32,245 nucleotides of DNA from Pseudomonadota bacterium (GTDB lineage: Bacteria > Pseudomonadota > Alphaproteobacteria > Rhizobiales > Beijerinckiaceae): contig JAEXGT010000072.1 in NCBI GenBank assembly GCA_023450615.1, forward strand, positions 1 to 32,245, written 5' to 3'. Every line of letters begins with the position of its first letter. The stretch's first letter is position 1. The notes beneath the pieces were generated by a model. The model made no database searches. It saw only the letters and a list, made by a program, of their open reading frames with translations, and was not told the origin of the DNA. The translations under genes and the position numbers were made by a program. Shown piece by piece: positions 25,106 to 32,051 of the stretch.

Positions 25106-25819
25106 GTGGGTATGTTTGATGAAAAGTCTGTCCTGGTTCTCGGTGGCAGCCGGGGCATTGGGGCCGCGATCGTGCGGCGTTTCGCGGCGGATGGGGCTGC
25201 GGTGACGTTCACCTATGCCGGCTCGCCGCAAGCGGCCGAGGCGCTGGCGAAGGAAACCGGCGCCACCGCTGTGATGACCGACAGCTCGGATCGAGACGCG
25301 GTGATCTCCCGCGTGCGCGAGACCGGGCCGCTGGATGTACTAGTGGTGAACGCTGGCATCGGTGTGTTCGGCGACGCGCTCGATCTTGATCCAGACGCTG
25401 TTGATCGGCTGTTCAGGATCAACATCCACGCGCCCTATCACGCGTCCGTCGAGGCGGCGCGGCAGATGCCCGAAGGCGGCCGCATTATCGTCATCGGCTC
25501 GGTCAACGGTGATCGCATGCCGGTTCCAGGCATGGCGTCCTACGCGCTCAGCAAGTCCGCCTTGCAGGGTCTGGCTCGCGGCCTCGCGCGGGACCTCGGT
25601 CCGCGCGGGATTACCATCAACGTCGTCCAGCCCGGCCCGATCGATACCGACGCCAATCCTGCCGACGGGCCGATGAAGGACCTGATGCATAGCTTCATGG
25701 CCATCAAGCGCCACGGTCGTCCGGAAGAAGTGGCCGGAATGGTCGCGTGGCTCGCCGGCCCCGAGGCTGGTTTCGTGACGGGTGCGATGCACACCATCGA
25801 TGGTGCTTTCGGCGCCTGA
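25106..25819 (+). CDS. Short-chain dehydrogenase/reductase (SDR)
   Basis: 237 residues from GTG 25106, with AAGGAGC five bases before it (ATG 25112 is an alternative two codons on). GGSRGIG nucleotide loop at about 12-18, VVNAGIGVFG in place of NNAG, Ser in VIGSVNG, and Tyr/Lys in YALSK, followed by INVVQPGPIDTD and a C-terminal GAMHTIDGAFGA typical of FabG-like SDRs. Controlled by the divergent TetR gene. It is from a different SDR branch than the two NADP-type SDRs at 5848 and 22482. Confidence 0.9.
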   Translation: MGMFDEKSVLVLGGSRGIGAAIVRRFAADGAAVTFTYAGSPQAAEALAKETGATAVMTDSSDRDAVISRVRETGPLDVLVVNAGIGVFGDALDLDPDAVDRLFRINIHAPYHASVEAARQMPEGGRIIVIGSVNGDRMPVPGMASYALSKSALQGLARGLARDLGPRGITINVVQPGPIDTDANPADGPMKDLMHSFMAIKRHGRPEEVAGMVAWLAGPEAGFVTGAMHTIDGAFGA

Positions 25820-25833
25820 TGGAGCGAAAGGAG

Positions 25834-26042
25834 GGGGCCGATCTTTACCGCCAACTCGGCCACCGGCATGTGTTACTCAGCGTCAGGGGAGCGACGACGA
25901 CGAAGTCACCGGCTTTTGCCGCCTCCGCCGTCGTCGCTGCACGCACTGCTGGGCTAATCTCGGAGGCGAGTTCGGCGAGGGGTTCCGTTCACGCGATTTG
26001 ACTACCGACTTCGCCAGCGCCGACAATGCCGATTGTTGTCTT
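25834..26042 (-). pseudogene. Decayed NADP/F420-oxidoreductase-like gene
   Basis: From 26042 the minus strand reads KTTIGIVGAGEVGSQIA, then a stop, TEPLAELASEISPAVRAATT, AEAAKAGDFVVVAPL, and after a frame change MPVAELAVKIGP. These match in order the Rossmann start (GIIGAGEVGSQ), the middle and the PVAELAGKI segment of NADPH-dependent F420-reductase-like proteins, with an internal deletion and loss of the C-terminal half. The expected ATG appears as AAG. It lies only 2 bp below the hydrolase stop, so it was probably the next gene of that operon. Confidence 0.6.
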
Positions 26043-26044
26043 GG

Positions 26045-27127
26045 CTACCCCCGAGTCTCGCGAACGAAATCGACCACATGCCGGCTTACCTCGTCCGGCT
26101 GTTCCATTTGCGCAAAGTGACCGCAGTTCTCGATCCAGATCGTCGGCCGGCCCTGCGGCAACCATTTGGATTGGGCATCGAATACGTCGCGCATACCCGG
26201 CATCCCCGCGACAACATCCTTATCACCCACCAAAGTGCGAGCCGGCGCGTTGGGGACAAAGTCCGCCCATGCCCCCATCAGTTCCCAACTTCTGTGCAGG
26301 CTACGATAAGCGTTGAACGCGGATGTCGCTCCAGACTTCCTGAACGCCTCGACATAGATTGCGAGTTCGTCATTCGGAAGGAACTTCATTTCACCCGGAG
26401 GCTCATCCAATGCCGCGACAAGTGAGCCGCCAACCGTGATCATCGGCGGCGGGGTGTCCCCGGGCCGCTCGGCTGAGTTGGTATAAAAGATGCGACGGAG
26501 GAACGTTTCCGGGTCAGCATTGAACTCGGCATCCGGTGGCCCCTCGTTGAGGAACCAAGGAAGATAATAGTCGGCCGGTGCGTCCTCCCGGAGTATCTGC
26601 GGGAGCGAGCGTTCGCCACGCGGCAACCAGGGTACGGATATAGCCATGATCCCCACAAATCTGTCTGGGCGCAACTGCACCGCCGCCCAGCCCGCGTTGG
26701 TTCCCCAATCGTGCGCCACCACGGTCACCTGATCTACGCCGAGGTGGTCTAGGATGGCAATCAGGTCGCCCATAACATCGATAGACGTGTAGCTCTGCGG
26801 ATTGGCCGCGCCTTCCGTCTCTCCGAAGCCACGCAGGTCGGGGGCAATGGCCATGTACCCGGCATCGGCAACAGCGCGCATCTGAGCCCGCCAAGTACGC
26901 CACAGGTCCGGGAAACCGTGTAGGAAAAGCACCGCCTTGCCCTCGCCTGCGGTCACGAAATGCTGCTTGCGACCGTTCAGTCTTTCGCGATGATGCACGA
27001 AGGCTGGATCATCTTTGATTGAACTTGACGTGGACGCGGCTGCCTTCTCAGCCAAAGAAGGCATCGCAGTAGTGAAAGCAGTTGCGCCGAGGCCGGCGAG
27101 GAACGCTTTTCGGGAAACTGCCAACAT
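26045..27127 (-). CDS. Exported alpha/beta hydrolase, epoxide-hydrolase-like
   Basis: 360 residues from ATG 27127, with AAGGTGA at proper distance; the TTG at 27142 is less likely. N-terminal signal-like segment (SRKAFLAGLGATAFTTAMPS, residues 5-24) resembling a twin-arginine signal with Arg-Lys. Hydrolase core: HGFPDLWRTW (H70-), nucleophile D140 in VVAHDWGTNAGW, acid in VGDKDVVAG and base His in ENCGHFAQMEQPDEV. An Asp nucleophile with HGFP and HDWG indicates soluble epoxide hydrolases or haloalkane/haloacetate dehalogenases. Probably a periplasmic detoxification or catabolic enzyme; the exact substrate cannot be told. Confidence 0.88.
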   Translation of the reverse strand: MLAVSRKAFLAGLGATAFTTAMPSLAEKAAASTSSSIKDDPAFVHHRERLNGRKQHFVTAGEGKAVLFLHGFPDLWRTWRAQMRAVADAGYMAIAPDLRGFGETEGAANPQSYTSIDVMGDLIAILDHLGVDQVTVVAHDWGTNAGWAAVQLRPDRFVGIMAISVPWLPRGERSLPQILREDAPADYYLPWFLNEGPPDAEFNADPETFLRRIFYTNSAERPGDTPPPMITVGGSLVAALDEPPGEMKFLPNDELAIYVEAFRKSGATSAFNAYRSLHRSWELMGAWADFVPNAPARTLVGDKDVVAGMPGMRDVFDAQSKWLPQGRPTIWIENCGHFAQMEQPDEVSRHVVDFVRETRG

Positions 27128-27217
27128 AAATTCACCTTTCAACTTTTTTAGGCGGCCATTCGGCCATTTTGCGGCGCAACATACTGAGACTTTCTATGAA
27201 GAGTGGGCCAGTCGAGC

Positions 27218-27240
27218 GCCGCCCCTTAAAAAGGGGTGGC
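27218..27240 (-). terminator. Strong hairpin downstream of the SnoaL-like gene
   Basis: GCCGCCCCTT (27218-27227), loop AAA, AAGGGGTGGC (27231-27240): a 10-bp stem with one G-T wobble. It lies 50 bp past the SnoaL stop and 88 bp upstream of the epoxide-hydrolase start. There is no T-run on the minus strand, so an attenuator or operator role is also possible. Confidence 0.4.
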
Positions 27241-27290
27241 ATAGCTTCCACTATCTCCGACTCCGCATCTCATATCTTCCGAGCTCGAGG

Positions 27291-27803
27291 TCAGAGGCCA
27301 AGCTGGTGGCGCAAGCCCATTACGTCCATCGCATAGTTCATTTCGTAGAACTTACCGTCGCGCGCCTTGTGGAAGCAGAATTCAAGCGTTTCGATGGTTC
27401 GTCCCGTTGGCTCGACGTCGAGCCACCTTCTGGCAGGGGTTCCGATGTTGAGGAAGCGGCCGGCAACGGTGTCTCCTTTGACGATCACGTCCTTGGCGCG
27501 CCACTTGAAGTCGGGAACGGCCTCGATGTGCCCTTTCAGATCTGCGATCACCTTTGTGCGCGGAACTAAGGTGAGGTTCTGCAGAACTTGCACGTGGACG
27601 AATTCGTCCATGCGGTCCATTTCGTGAGCATTAAGCGCTGCGATGTAGCGCGTAAAAAGATCAAGCACTTCAGATTCGGTCATGGTTCGGTTCCCTTCTT
27701 CCTGCCTGCTGATTTGATGCGCGAATGTGCTGCCTGCGCTGACTGACGCAATCGCGATGCCGACGCCGGCAGCAACATCGCGCCTCGAAAAACATATCTC
27801 CAT
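27291..27803 (-). CDS. SnoaL-like (polyketide cyclase/ester cyclase fold) protein with Tat signal
   Basis: 170 residues. FSRRDVAAGVGIAIASVSAG (residues 5-24) is a twin-arginine signal, followed by a NTF2/SnoaL domain from about residue 41 (SEVLDLFTRYIAALNAHEMD, DLKGHIEAVPDFKWRAKDVI, GDTVAGRFLNIGTPARRW, and a GLRHQLG C-terminus). AAGGAG precedes ATG 27803; a second good ribosome site (GAAGGGAAC) precedes an internal ATG at 27683 that would give the bare domain. SnoaL proteins include cyclases, epoxide hydrolases and non-catalytic binders. Its position between two exported hydrolases suggests work on the same compounds. Confidence 0.82.
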   Translation of the reverse strand: MEICFSRRDVAAGVGIAIASVSAGSTFAHQISRQEEGNRTMTESEVLDLFTRYIAALNAHEMDRMDEFVHVQVLQNLTLVPRTKVIADLKGHIEAVPDFKWRAKDVIVKGDTVAGRFLNIGTPARRWLDVEPTGRTIETLEFCFHKARDGKFYEMNYAMDVMGLRHQLGL

Positions 27804-27829
27804 GGCTCTTACTCCTTCGGATTTCTGAC

Positions 27830-27975
27830 CTATTCACGGTGCTGGGGGCGTGGCTCTTCTCCATTGCTGACGCTTCGACGCGGGCAATTCGCTCATGAAC
27901 CCTCACTGCGTCGTTGAACGTCGTGTTGTCGGGAAGGAGGCCCATGAAGCCGACCCGGATTGCCTGCTCAGACAT
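27830..27975 (-). pseudogene. Possible N-terminal remnant of a Gfo/Idh-type oxidoreductase
   Basis: ATG 27975 is preceded by AGAGGAAC and opens with MSEQAIRVGFMGLLPD, close to the Rossmann start of Gfo/Idh/MocA proteins (IRVGFIGLNPD). After about 16 residues the resemblance vanishes and the frame runs into the SnoaL gene. A start signal with no gene behind it suggests a deletion. Low certainty. Confidence 0.3.
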
Positions 27976-28137
27976 GACAAAGTTCCTCTGGTCGTTGGCT
28001 GACGGCCGTGGATACGTGCTGATTGGTGCGGGCTGCCTTGGATCGCCTTCCGGCCAGAGTTCGCGCCTAGGTCGTGACTTCCCATCGCACGCTGCTGGTC
28101 GGGGACGATGGTCACGGAGCCGTGCCAATGCGGCAGA

Positions 28138-29109
28138 TCACTTCGCCGTCAGGAAGGTCACGACGAGCGCATTGAGCGGGGCGGCACACTCTTCCGGCAG
28201 CCAGTGACCGCAGCCCGGAAGGACTTCGGACTGCACGTTGGAGGCGTACTTCTTCAGTTGTTCGCCTTGATACGCGCCCATGCTGTTGCCGCCGCCAATC
28301 GCGAGTACCGGCATCGACAGCTTTGTCGCCAACAACGGCTTGTTGCGCTCGGCTGTGGTGTTCAGCGCGCGATAATATTCCAGACTCGCGGAGAGGCTTT
28401 CGGGCTTCGCCCAGGACTGAGCGTATTTGTCGATTACGGTGGCTGGGAAAGCGTCCTTGTTGCCGGCGCGCGTGAGGATGAAGTCTTCGAGGAACATCCG
28501 TTCGTTGCCGGCAAGCATCTTCTCGGGGACCGGCGCCTTCAGCGAGAAGAATGCTAGGTGCCAGGCTAGCGAGGCTCCCTGCGGGGTGAACGCCGGCCAG
28601 CCATAGAGGCCCTCGTCCGGGATTGGGGCCTCCATATAAACCAAGCGGCGGATGTCGCTCTGATGCTGGACGACCATAGGGTAGGTGTTCCAGATGCCGA
28701 TGTCGTGGGCGACGAGGTCGAATGGAGCCGTAGGGCTGAAGCTCTTGGCGAATTTGTGCAGCAGCACCGCCACGTCTTGACCGGCATAAGACTTCGTGGG
28801 GCTCGATTGACCGAGCGCGGGGAGATCGACGGCGATGACTGTATGCGTCTTGGCGAGCTCGGGCATCATTTCCCGCCACTCATACCAAGTTTGGCCGAAG
28901 CCATGCACGAGGAGGACAAGCGGTCCTTGCCCGCCCTTCACATAGTGGAGATTCACGCCATTGATCTCACGATAACCGGGTGAGAAGTCGGTCGGAGAAG
29001 GAAATTCCTCTGCGATCGCTGCGCGAATGGGTTGGGCGGCTACGCCCGCCAAGGGGGCTACAGCCAGAGCCAATGGCAGCAACGCGAGTTTGAATAGCGC
29101 GGTTCTCAT
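28138..29109 (-). CDS. Secreted alpha/beta hydrolase, epoxide hydrolase/dehalogenase type
   Basis: 323 residues from ATG 29109 with AAAGGA upstream; an ATG at 29130 is less likely. A Sec-type signal peptide (ALFKLALLPLALAVAPLAGV, residues 4-23, cleavage near AAQ). Hydrolase core HGFGQTWYEW (H69-), nucleophile D136 in VAHDIGIW, a charge-relay His in GCGHWLPEE. It groups with Asp-nucleophile hydrolases (epoxide hydrolases, haloalkane and fluoroacetate dehalogenases). Divergent from a TetR gene, with a matching operator in its promoter. Different from the hydrolase at 26045 but likely of similar role. Confidence 0.88.
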   Translation of the reverse strand: MRTALFKLALLPLALAVAPLAGVAAQPIRAAIAEEFPSPTDFSPGYREINGVNLHYVKGGQGPLVLLVHGFGQTWYEWREMMPELAKTHTVIAVDLPALGQSSPTKSYAGQDVAVLLHKFAKSFSPTAPFDLVAHDIGIWNTYPMVVQHQSDIRRLVYMEAPIPDEGLYGWPAFTPQGASLAWHLAFFSLKAPVPEKMLAGNERMFLEDFILTRAGNKDAFPATVIDKYAQSWAKPESLSASLEYYRALNTTAERNKPLLATKLSMPVLAIGGGNSMGAYQGEQLKKYASNVQSEVLPGCGHWLPEECAAPLNALVVTFLTAK

Positions 29110-29166
29110 CGAGGCATCCTTTCGCGACATTGAGGACTACGGCCGGCACATTGACGACCTATACGA

Positions 29167-29196
29167 TTTATATAAATGATCGATCACTTATTTCAA
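29167..29196 (-). promoter_or_regulatory. Hydrolase promoter with TetR operator
   Basis: On the minus strand TTGAAA (29191-29196) and TATAAA (29167-29172) are 18 bp apart. The spacer contains the palindrome TGATCGATCA (29177-29186). The transcript would start about 50 nt before the hydrolase ATG. The same arrangement recurs in mirror image at 29490-29519. Confidence 0.6.
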
Positions 29197-29489
29197 GATG
29201 GTGCCTATGACGTTCGCAAATTGCGAAACGTGAGAGCTTCTTGCTGAGGCAGCGCGCCCTGGGAAGGCCGCCGACTTTCGGTTCGGCCGAGGGCGGGAGA
29301 TGACCAGTCCGTAGACCAGTGCAGCGGGCTCATACGCCACGCCACGGGCATTCGACTGGAGGCCTGTCTATGTGGTGACCAGGGCACCCGTGTTTAGCCC
29401 ACAGTCGCCTCGCCACCTTTCGCCTTCGGGCTCAAAGCGCCTAAACAGCGCGAGCGGCGTGCCTACAATAACGTAAAGACAAGCAGAAG
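29197..29489. other. Gene-free stretch between two mirrored promoters
   Basis: About 290 bp between the hydrolase promoter and the TetR promoter with no supported gene. An imperfect palindrome around CGTTCGCAA/TTGCGAAACG lies at 29213-29232. The large gap, unusual for a divergent regulator pair, may reflect an insertion. Confidence 0.45.
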
Positions 29490-29519
29490 TTGACTTGAAT
29501 GATCGTTCGCTTATATAAA
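29490..29519 (+). promoter_or_regulatory. tetR promoter with TetR operator
   Basis: TTGACT (29490-29495) and TATAAA (29514-29519) 18 bp apart, with AATGATCGTTCGCTT between. Its reverse complement matches the hydrolase promoter (TTTATATAA, CGATCA and TTCAAG blocks). The predicted start of transcription falls at about the ATG itself. Confidence 0.6.
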
Positions 29520-29524
29520 GAGGC

Positions 29525-30151
29525 ATGGCAAAGGGAGGGAAATCCGTCGAGCGGGGAAGACCCGTGAACCCGCGAGCGCGCAGTGAGCGGATGAACCAGA
29601 TCATGGAAGGTGCTAGGACCTGCTTCGTTGCCAAGGGGTTTCACGGCTCTTCGATCGCGCAGATCAGCGACGCGGCGCGTGTCAGCATCGCTAACATCTA
29701 CCAATATTATCCCAGCAAGCAGGCACTCGTTGTCGCCGTGGTCGAGGCCGATCTCGCTCGGCATCTCGAGTTGATTAACCGCTTCATCGACACCGATTAT
29801 CGAGCCGTCAATGTAGAGGCCACCCTCCGCGAATTGTTCACCACCGAGCAAGGGCACAAGATCGCAGTGCTGAGGGCCGAAATCGTCAGTGAGGGTTCGA
29901 GGAACGACGACGTGGCGAAGCTTCTTCGGGATGCCGAAGCGTCGTTTACGCAAGTGTTCCTGAGAGGCGTCGAGGCAGGTCAACAGGACGGGCGGCTACC
30001 TGCAGACGTCCGAGCGGCGGATGTGGTCGAAAGAATTGCACTTCTGTTCGAGGGCGCCATGCGTCTCTACATCTTTGCCCCGGACGAAGGTGCAAATCTG
30101 CTCGCCCGCCTGGCTGAACAGGTGGAGCGAACCGTTTACCCCGAGCCCTGA
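29525..30151 (+). CDS. TetR-family transcriptional regulator
   Basis: 208 residues. Helix-turn-helix about 23-70 (MNQIMEGARTCFVAKGFHGS, SIAQISDAARVSIANIYQYY, PSKQALV), then a helical ligand domain with a C-terminal TetR_C-like ending. AGAGG lies just before the ATG, although the -10 box ends only 5 bp upstream, so the mRNA may be leaderless; ATG 29591 is an alternative but would cut into the first DNA-binding helix. It faces the secreted hydrolase gene and shares an operator with it, so it is likely the repressor of both. Confidence 0.9.
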   Translation: MAKGGKSVERGRPVNPRARSERMNQIMEGARTCFVAKGFHGSSIAQISDAARVSIANIYQYYPSKQALVVAVVEADLARHLELINRFIDTDYRAVNVEATLRELFTTEQGHKIAVLRAEIVSEGSRNDDVAKLLRDAEASFTQVFLRGVEAGQQDGRLPADVRAADVVERIALLFEGAMRLYIFAPDEGANLLARLAEQVERTVYPEP

Positions 30152-30435
30152 CCAGCGCCAGGGTCTGGGGCGCGTGCCAGCCGGGGGTAAGGGTCATTTG
30201 CTCTTCGCACCAGGAACGCGACGGCGGTCACCAGTGCGGACCTTCACTCACTAGACTTCGTTAGCGGATGCCGTAGCCACTTTTGCAGGCGCCTGCAGTA
30301 CGAAGCGCAACGCTCTCAGCGTATTCGCGTCTATTGCAAGCACTCGATCACCAAAGTGGGCAACTCGACGACGTCATCCTGATCTGGAAGGCGCTTGAGC
30401 TGGCCAGCAAAAGCCAGCGGCGGTCTTGTGGAGGA
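30152..30435. other. Gene-free stretch
   Basis: About 285 bp after the TetR gene. A minus-strand frame near 30260-30370 (VLAIDANTLRALRFVLQAPA) has coding-like composition but no start or recognised family. A 14-bp palindrome TGCAGGCGCCTGCA lies at 30284-30297. Confidence 0.4.
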
Positions 30436-30566
30436 CATCACATTAATCGAGTATAGTCATAGGTTTGCTCGATGAGGCCGCTATTTACACAGTCCACCTT
30501 GTTGATTTTTCACGGCGCGAGATTTTCTTCACGAGCAAAGACTAGTATCCGCCGTTAATGTGACAT
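30436..30566. repeat. MITE-like element with terminal inverted repeats; right copy of the 100-bp repeat
   Basis: Left end CATCACATTAATCGAGTATA (30436-30455) and the complement of the right end, TGTCACATTAACGGCGGATA, are similar inverted ends. Each is followed by AGTC and then TTTGCTCG. The inner and right part, 30469-30565, is the inverted counterpart of 5318-5416. About 131 bp, no coding capacity: the profile of a miniature inverted-repeat element or of a transposon end with subterminal repeats. The family was not recognised. Confidence 0.65.
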
Positions 30567-30988
30567 CTCCGGGATTTCCGCTTTCCGAAACCGGCTCAGG
30601 GCAAAGCCCTAAACCAGGAAGGGCCCCGAGAGGATGGAAGGTAGAAGATCAGTGGCCACGAAGCGGACATTACAGAGCGTAGGAGCGGCGTTGGCATCGG
30701 CGAAAGCCGATGACTTACATGGCCAATGTCCTCTATAAAGATGTGGCACCGGCCGTGATGTGCACGGTCGACAACTTCTCCGCAGCGGCGCGTTTCTCAG
30801 GTTTGCAACCAAGAGGGATCTTCCACAGGAGTTTGTTCTGGAAATCCCCAGCCTGAACCTACGGATTGCTGTGCGTTTAGTGTAGAGTGATGGGAAGGGT
30901 CACGGCGTGATGTTTGTCTGGCCACAGCACATGAACCGCCGGACAACCTCTGGCCAGCCAGGCATCATTCGGACCAGCCCTTGCAATC
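30567..30988. other. Gene-free stretch
   Basis: About 420 bp between the MITE-like repeat and the small gene at 30989. Reading frames are short and unlike known proteins; no RNA gene, hairpin terminator or repeat was recognised. Confidence 0.45.
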
Positions 30989-31201
30989 ATGACCAATGCT
31001 CATCATTCCCCCGATACTGAGCTTGTGGAGCACAAAAGCTACCAGATCCGCCTAAGCCCAAATGGACTGGCATGGTTGGCGTTTGTCGCCCTGCCGGAGC
31101 AGCGCCCGACCCTGATCATGGCCCCTGATCGTGACGCGGCTCTTACTAAGGCTTACGAGTGGATCGAGCTGCAACTCAGATTTGATACGGGAACCACATG
31201 A
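30989..31201 (+). CDS. Small conserved-looking hypothetical protein
   Basis: 70 residues (MTNAHHSPDTELVEHKSYQI start; LAWLAFVALPEQRPTLIMAP core; AYEWIELQL end). The composition and regular alternation suggest a compact alpha/beta fold of about 50 residues similar to small HicB-like or DUF domains, but no family was recognised. No clear ribosome site precedes the ATG. Isolated gene, no function proposed. Confidence 0.5.
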   Translation: MTNAHHSPDTELVEHKSYQIRLSPNGLAWLAFVALPEQRPTLIMAPDRDAALTKAYEWIELQLRFDTGTT

Positions 31202-31291
31202 CGTTAGCCTGATCCAGCTCGCCCCGGTTCCTATGTCCTGATCCTGCAGGGTGAGGTGATCGGCCCCGCGTCGGAAAGCCTTCAACCTTGA

Positions 31292-31690
31292 TTAAGAAGC
31301 AGGTCTGATTGTCTTGATGGATCCCACCATGGGCCGCCGATGCAAGGAGTTGTAGGCTTCAAACACCATCAGGAACGTGACTGAAACCCGCTTCCCGATC
31401 TTGGGTTGCATTGCGGCTTCATGGGCGCGTTCAACAAAGAAAACTTGAACGCTTCTGACGCCTTGTGCGACCCGGTTGCTATGTTCGCCTTTGATGCACA
31501 CCGGCTTTTCAAGCTCCAGAGTATAGTAGGGTTCCGACGCGGCGGTTGCGAACTCCGAAGTGGCTGCTATGGCAGGCTGAACCAGGCTGAGAACACCTGT
31601 CAGGATGGGCGCATCGCCATCTTCATAGCACGCTAACGCGGCGTGGCAGGTCAGTAGTAGCGAAATTGCGCCAAGAGCCAGGGATTTCAT
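31292..31690 (-). CDS. Secreted DUF4431-like protein
   Basis: 132 residues from ATG 31690 with GAAGAG upstream; the upstream ATG at 31714 would overlap the IHF gene end. Signal peptide LALGAISLLLTCHAALA (residues 4-20). The mature part has ILTGVLSLVQP near its start, PYYTLELEKPVCIKG in the middle and KRVSVTFLMVFEAYNSLHRR before a VGSIKTI ending. This is the pattern of DUF4431: an LTG start, a W/YxLxLxxPICV middle, a GKRVxVTG..H....H..PV end. Envelope protein of unknown function. Confidence 0.7.
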   Translation of the reverse strand: MKSLALGAISLLLTCHAALACYEDGDAPILTGVLSLVQPAIAATSEFATAASEPYYTLELEKPVCIKGEHSNRVAQGVRSVQVFFVERAHEAAMQPKIGKRVSVTFLMVFEAYNSLHRRPMVGSIKTIRPAS

Positions 31691-31706
31691 ACGGGTGCTC
31701 TTCAGA

Positions 31707-32051
31707 TCAGGCATCTACAAGCCTGTTGAAACTGGCCTCAGTTGCTGTGGCCGTCTTCTCCGCCCGGTTCGGCGAAACATTGAGGCGCTGACGCATGTCC
31801 TTGCTCGCCTTGAACACAGGAACAGTTTTCTCGCAAACCGACACTACTTCGCCCGTGCGGGGATCGCGTCCCTTGCGGGCATTACGCTGCCGGACCGAAA
31901 ATGTGCCGAAGCCGCGAAGTACAGCCCTTCCACCCTGCGCGAGCGCGCCCGCAATGGTATCGAGGATCGCCTTCATGACCTTCTCGATATCGCGCTGATA
32001 CAGATGGGGGTTCTGCTCAGAGAGCTTCGGAACCAATTCAAATTTGATCAT
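31707..32051 (-). CDS. ihfB: Integration host factor beta-like DNA-binding protein
   Basis: 114 residues from ATG 32051 (MIKFELVPKLSEQNPHLYQR); the upstream extension is unlike the family. HU/IHF fold: LRGFGTFSVRQRNARKGRDP (45-64) with the DNA-intercalating proline in GRDPRTGE, then VPVFKASKDMRQRLN (77-91). The HLYQRD start and GRDPRTG arm indicate IHF-beta rather than HU. A 23-residue tail follows the normal end. It bends DNA for recombination and transcription. The normal chromosomal neighbours of ihfB (rpsA upstream) are not seen, so it may be an additional copy. Confidence 0.8.
   Translation of the reverse strand: MIKFELVPKLSEQNPHLYQRDIEKVMKAILDTIAGALAQGGRAVLRGFGTFSVRQRNARKGRDPRTGEVVSVCEKTVPVFKASKDMRQRLNVSPNRAEKTATATEASFNRLVDA

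Noticed and set aside
30284..30297. Perfect 14-bp palindrome TGCAGGCGCCTGCA
   Set aside because: No gene start or paired copy nearby; GC-rich palindromes of this size can arise by chance in such DNA.
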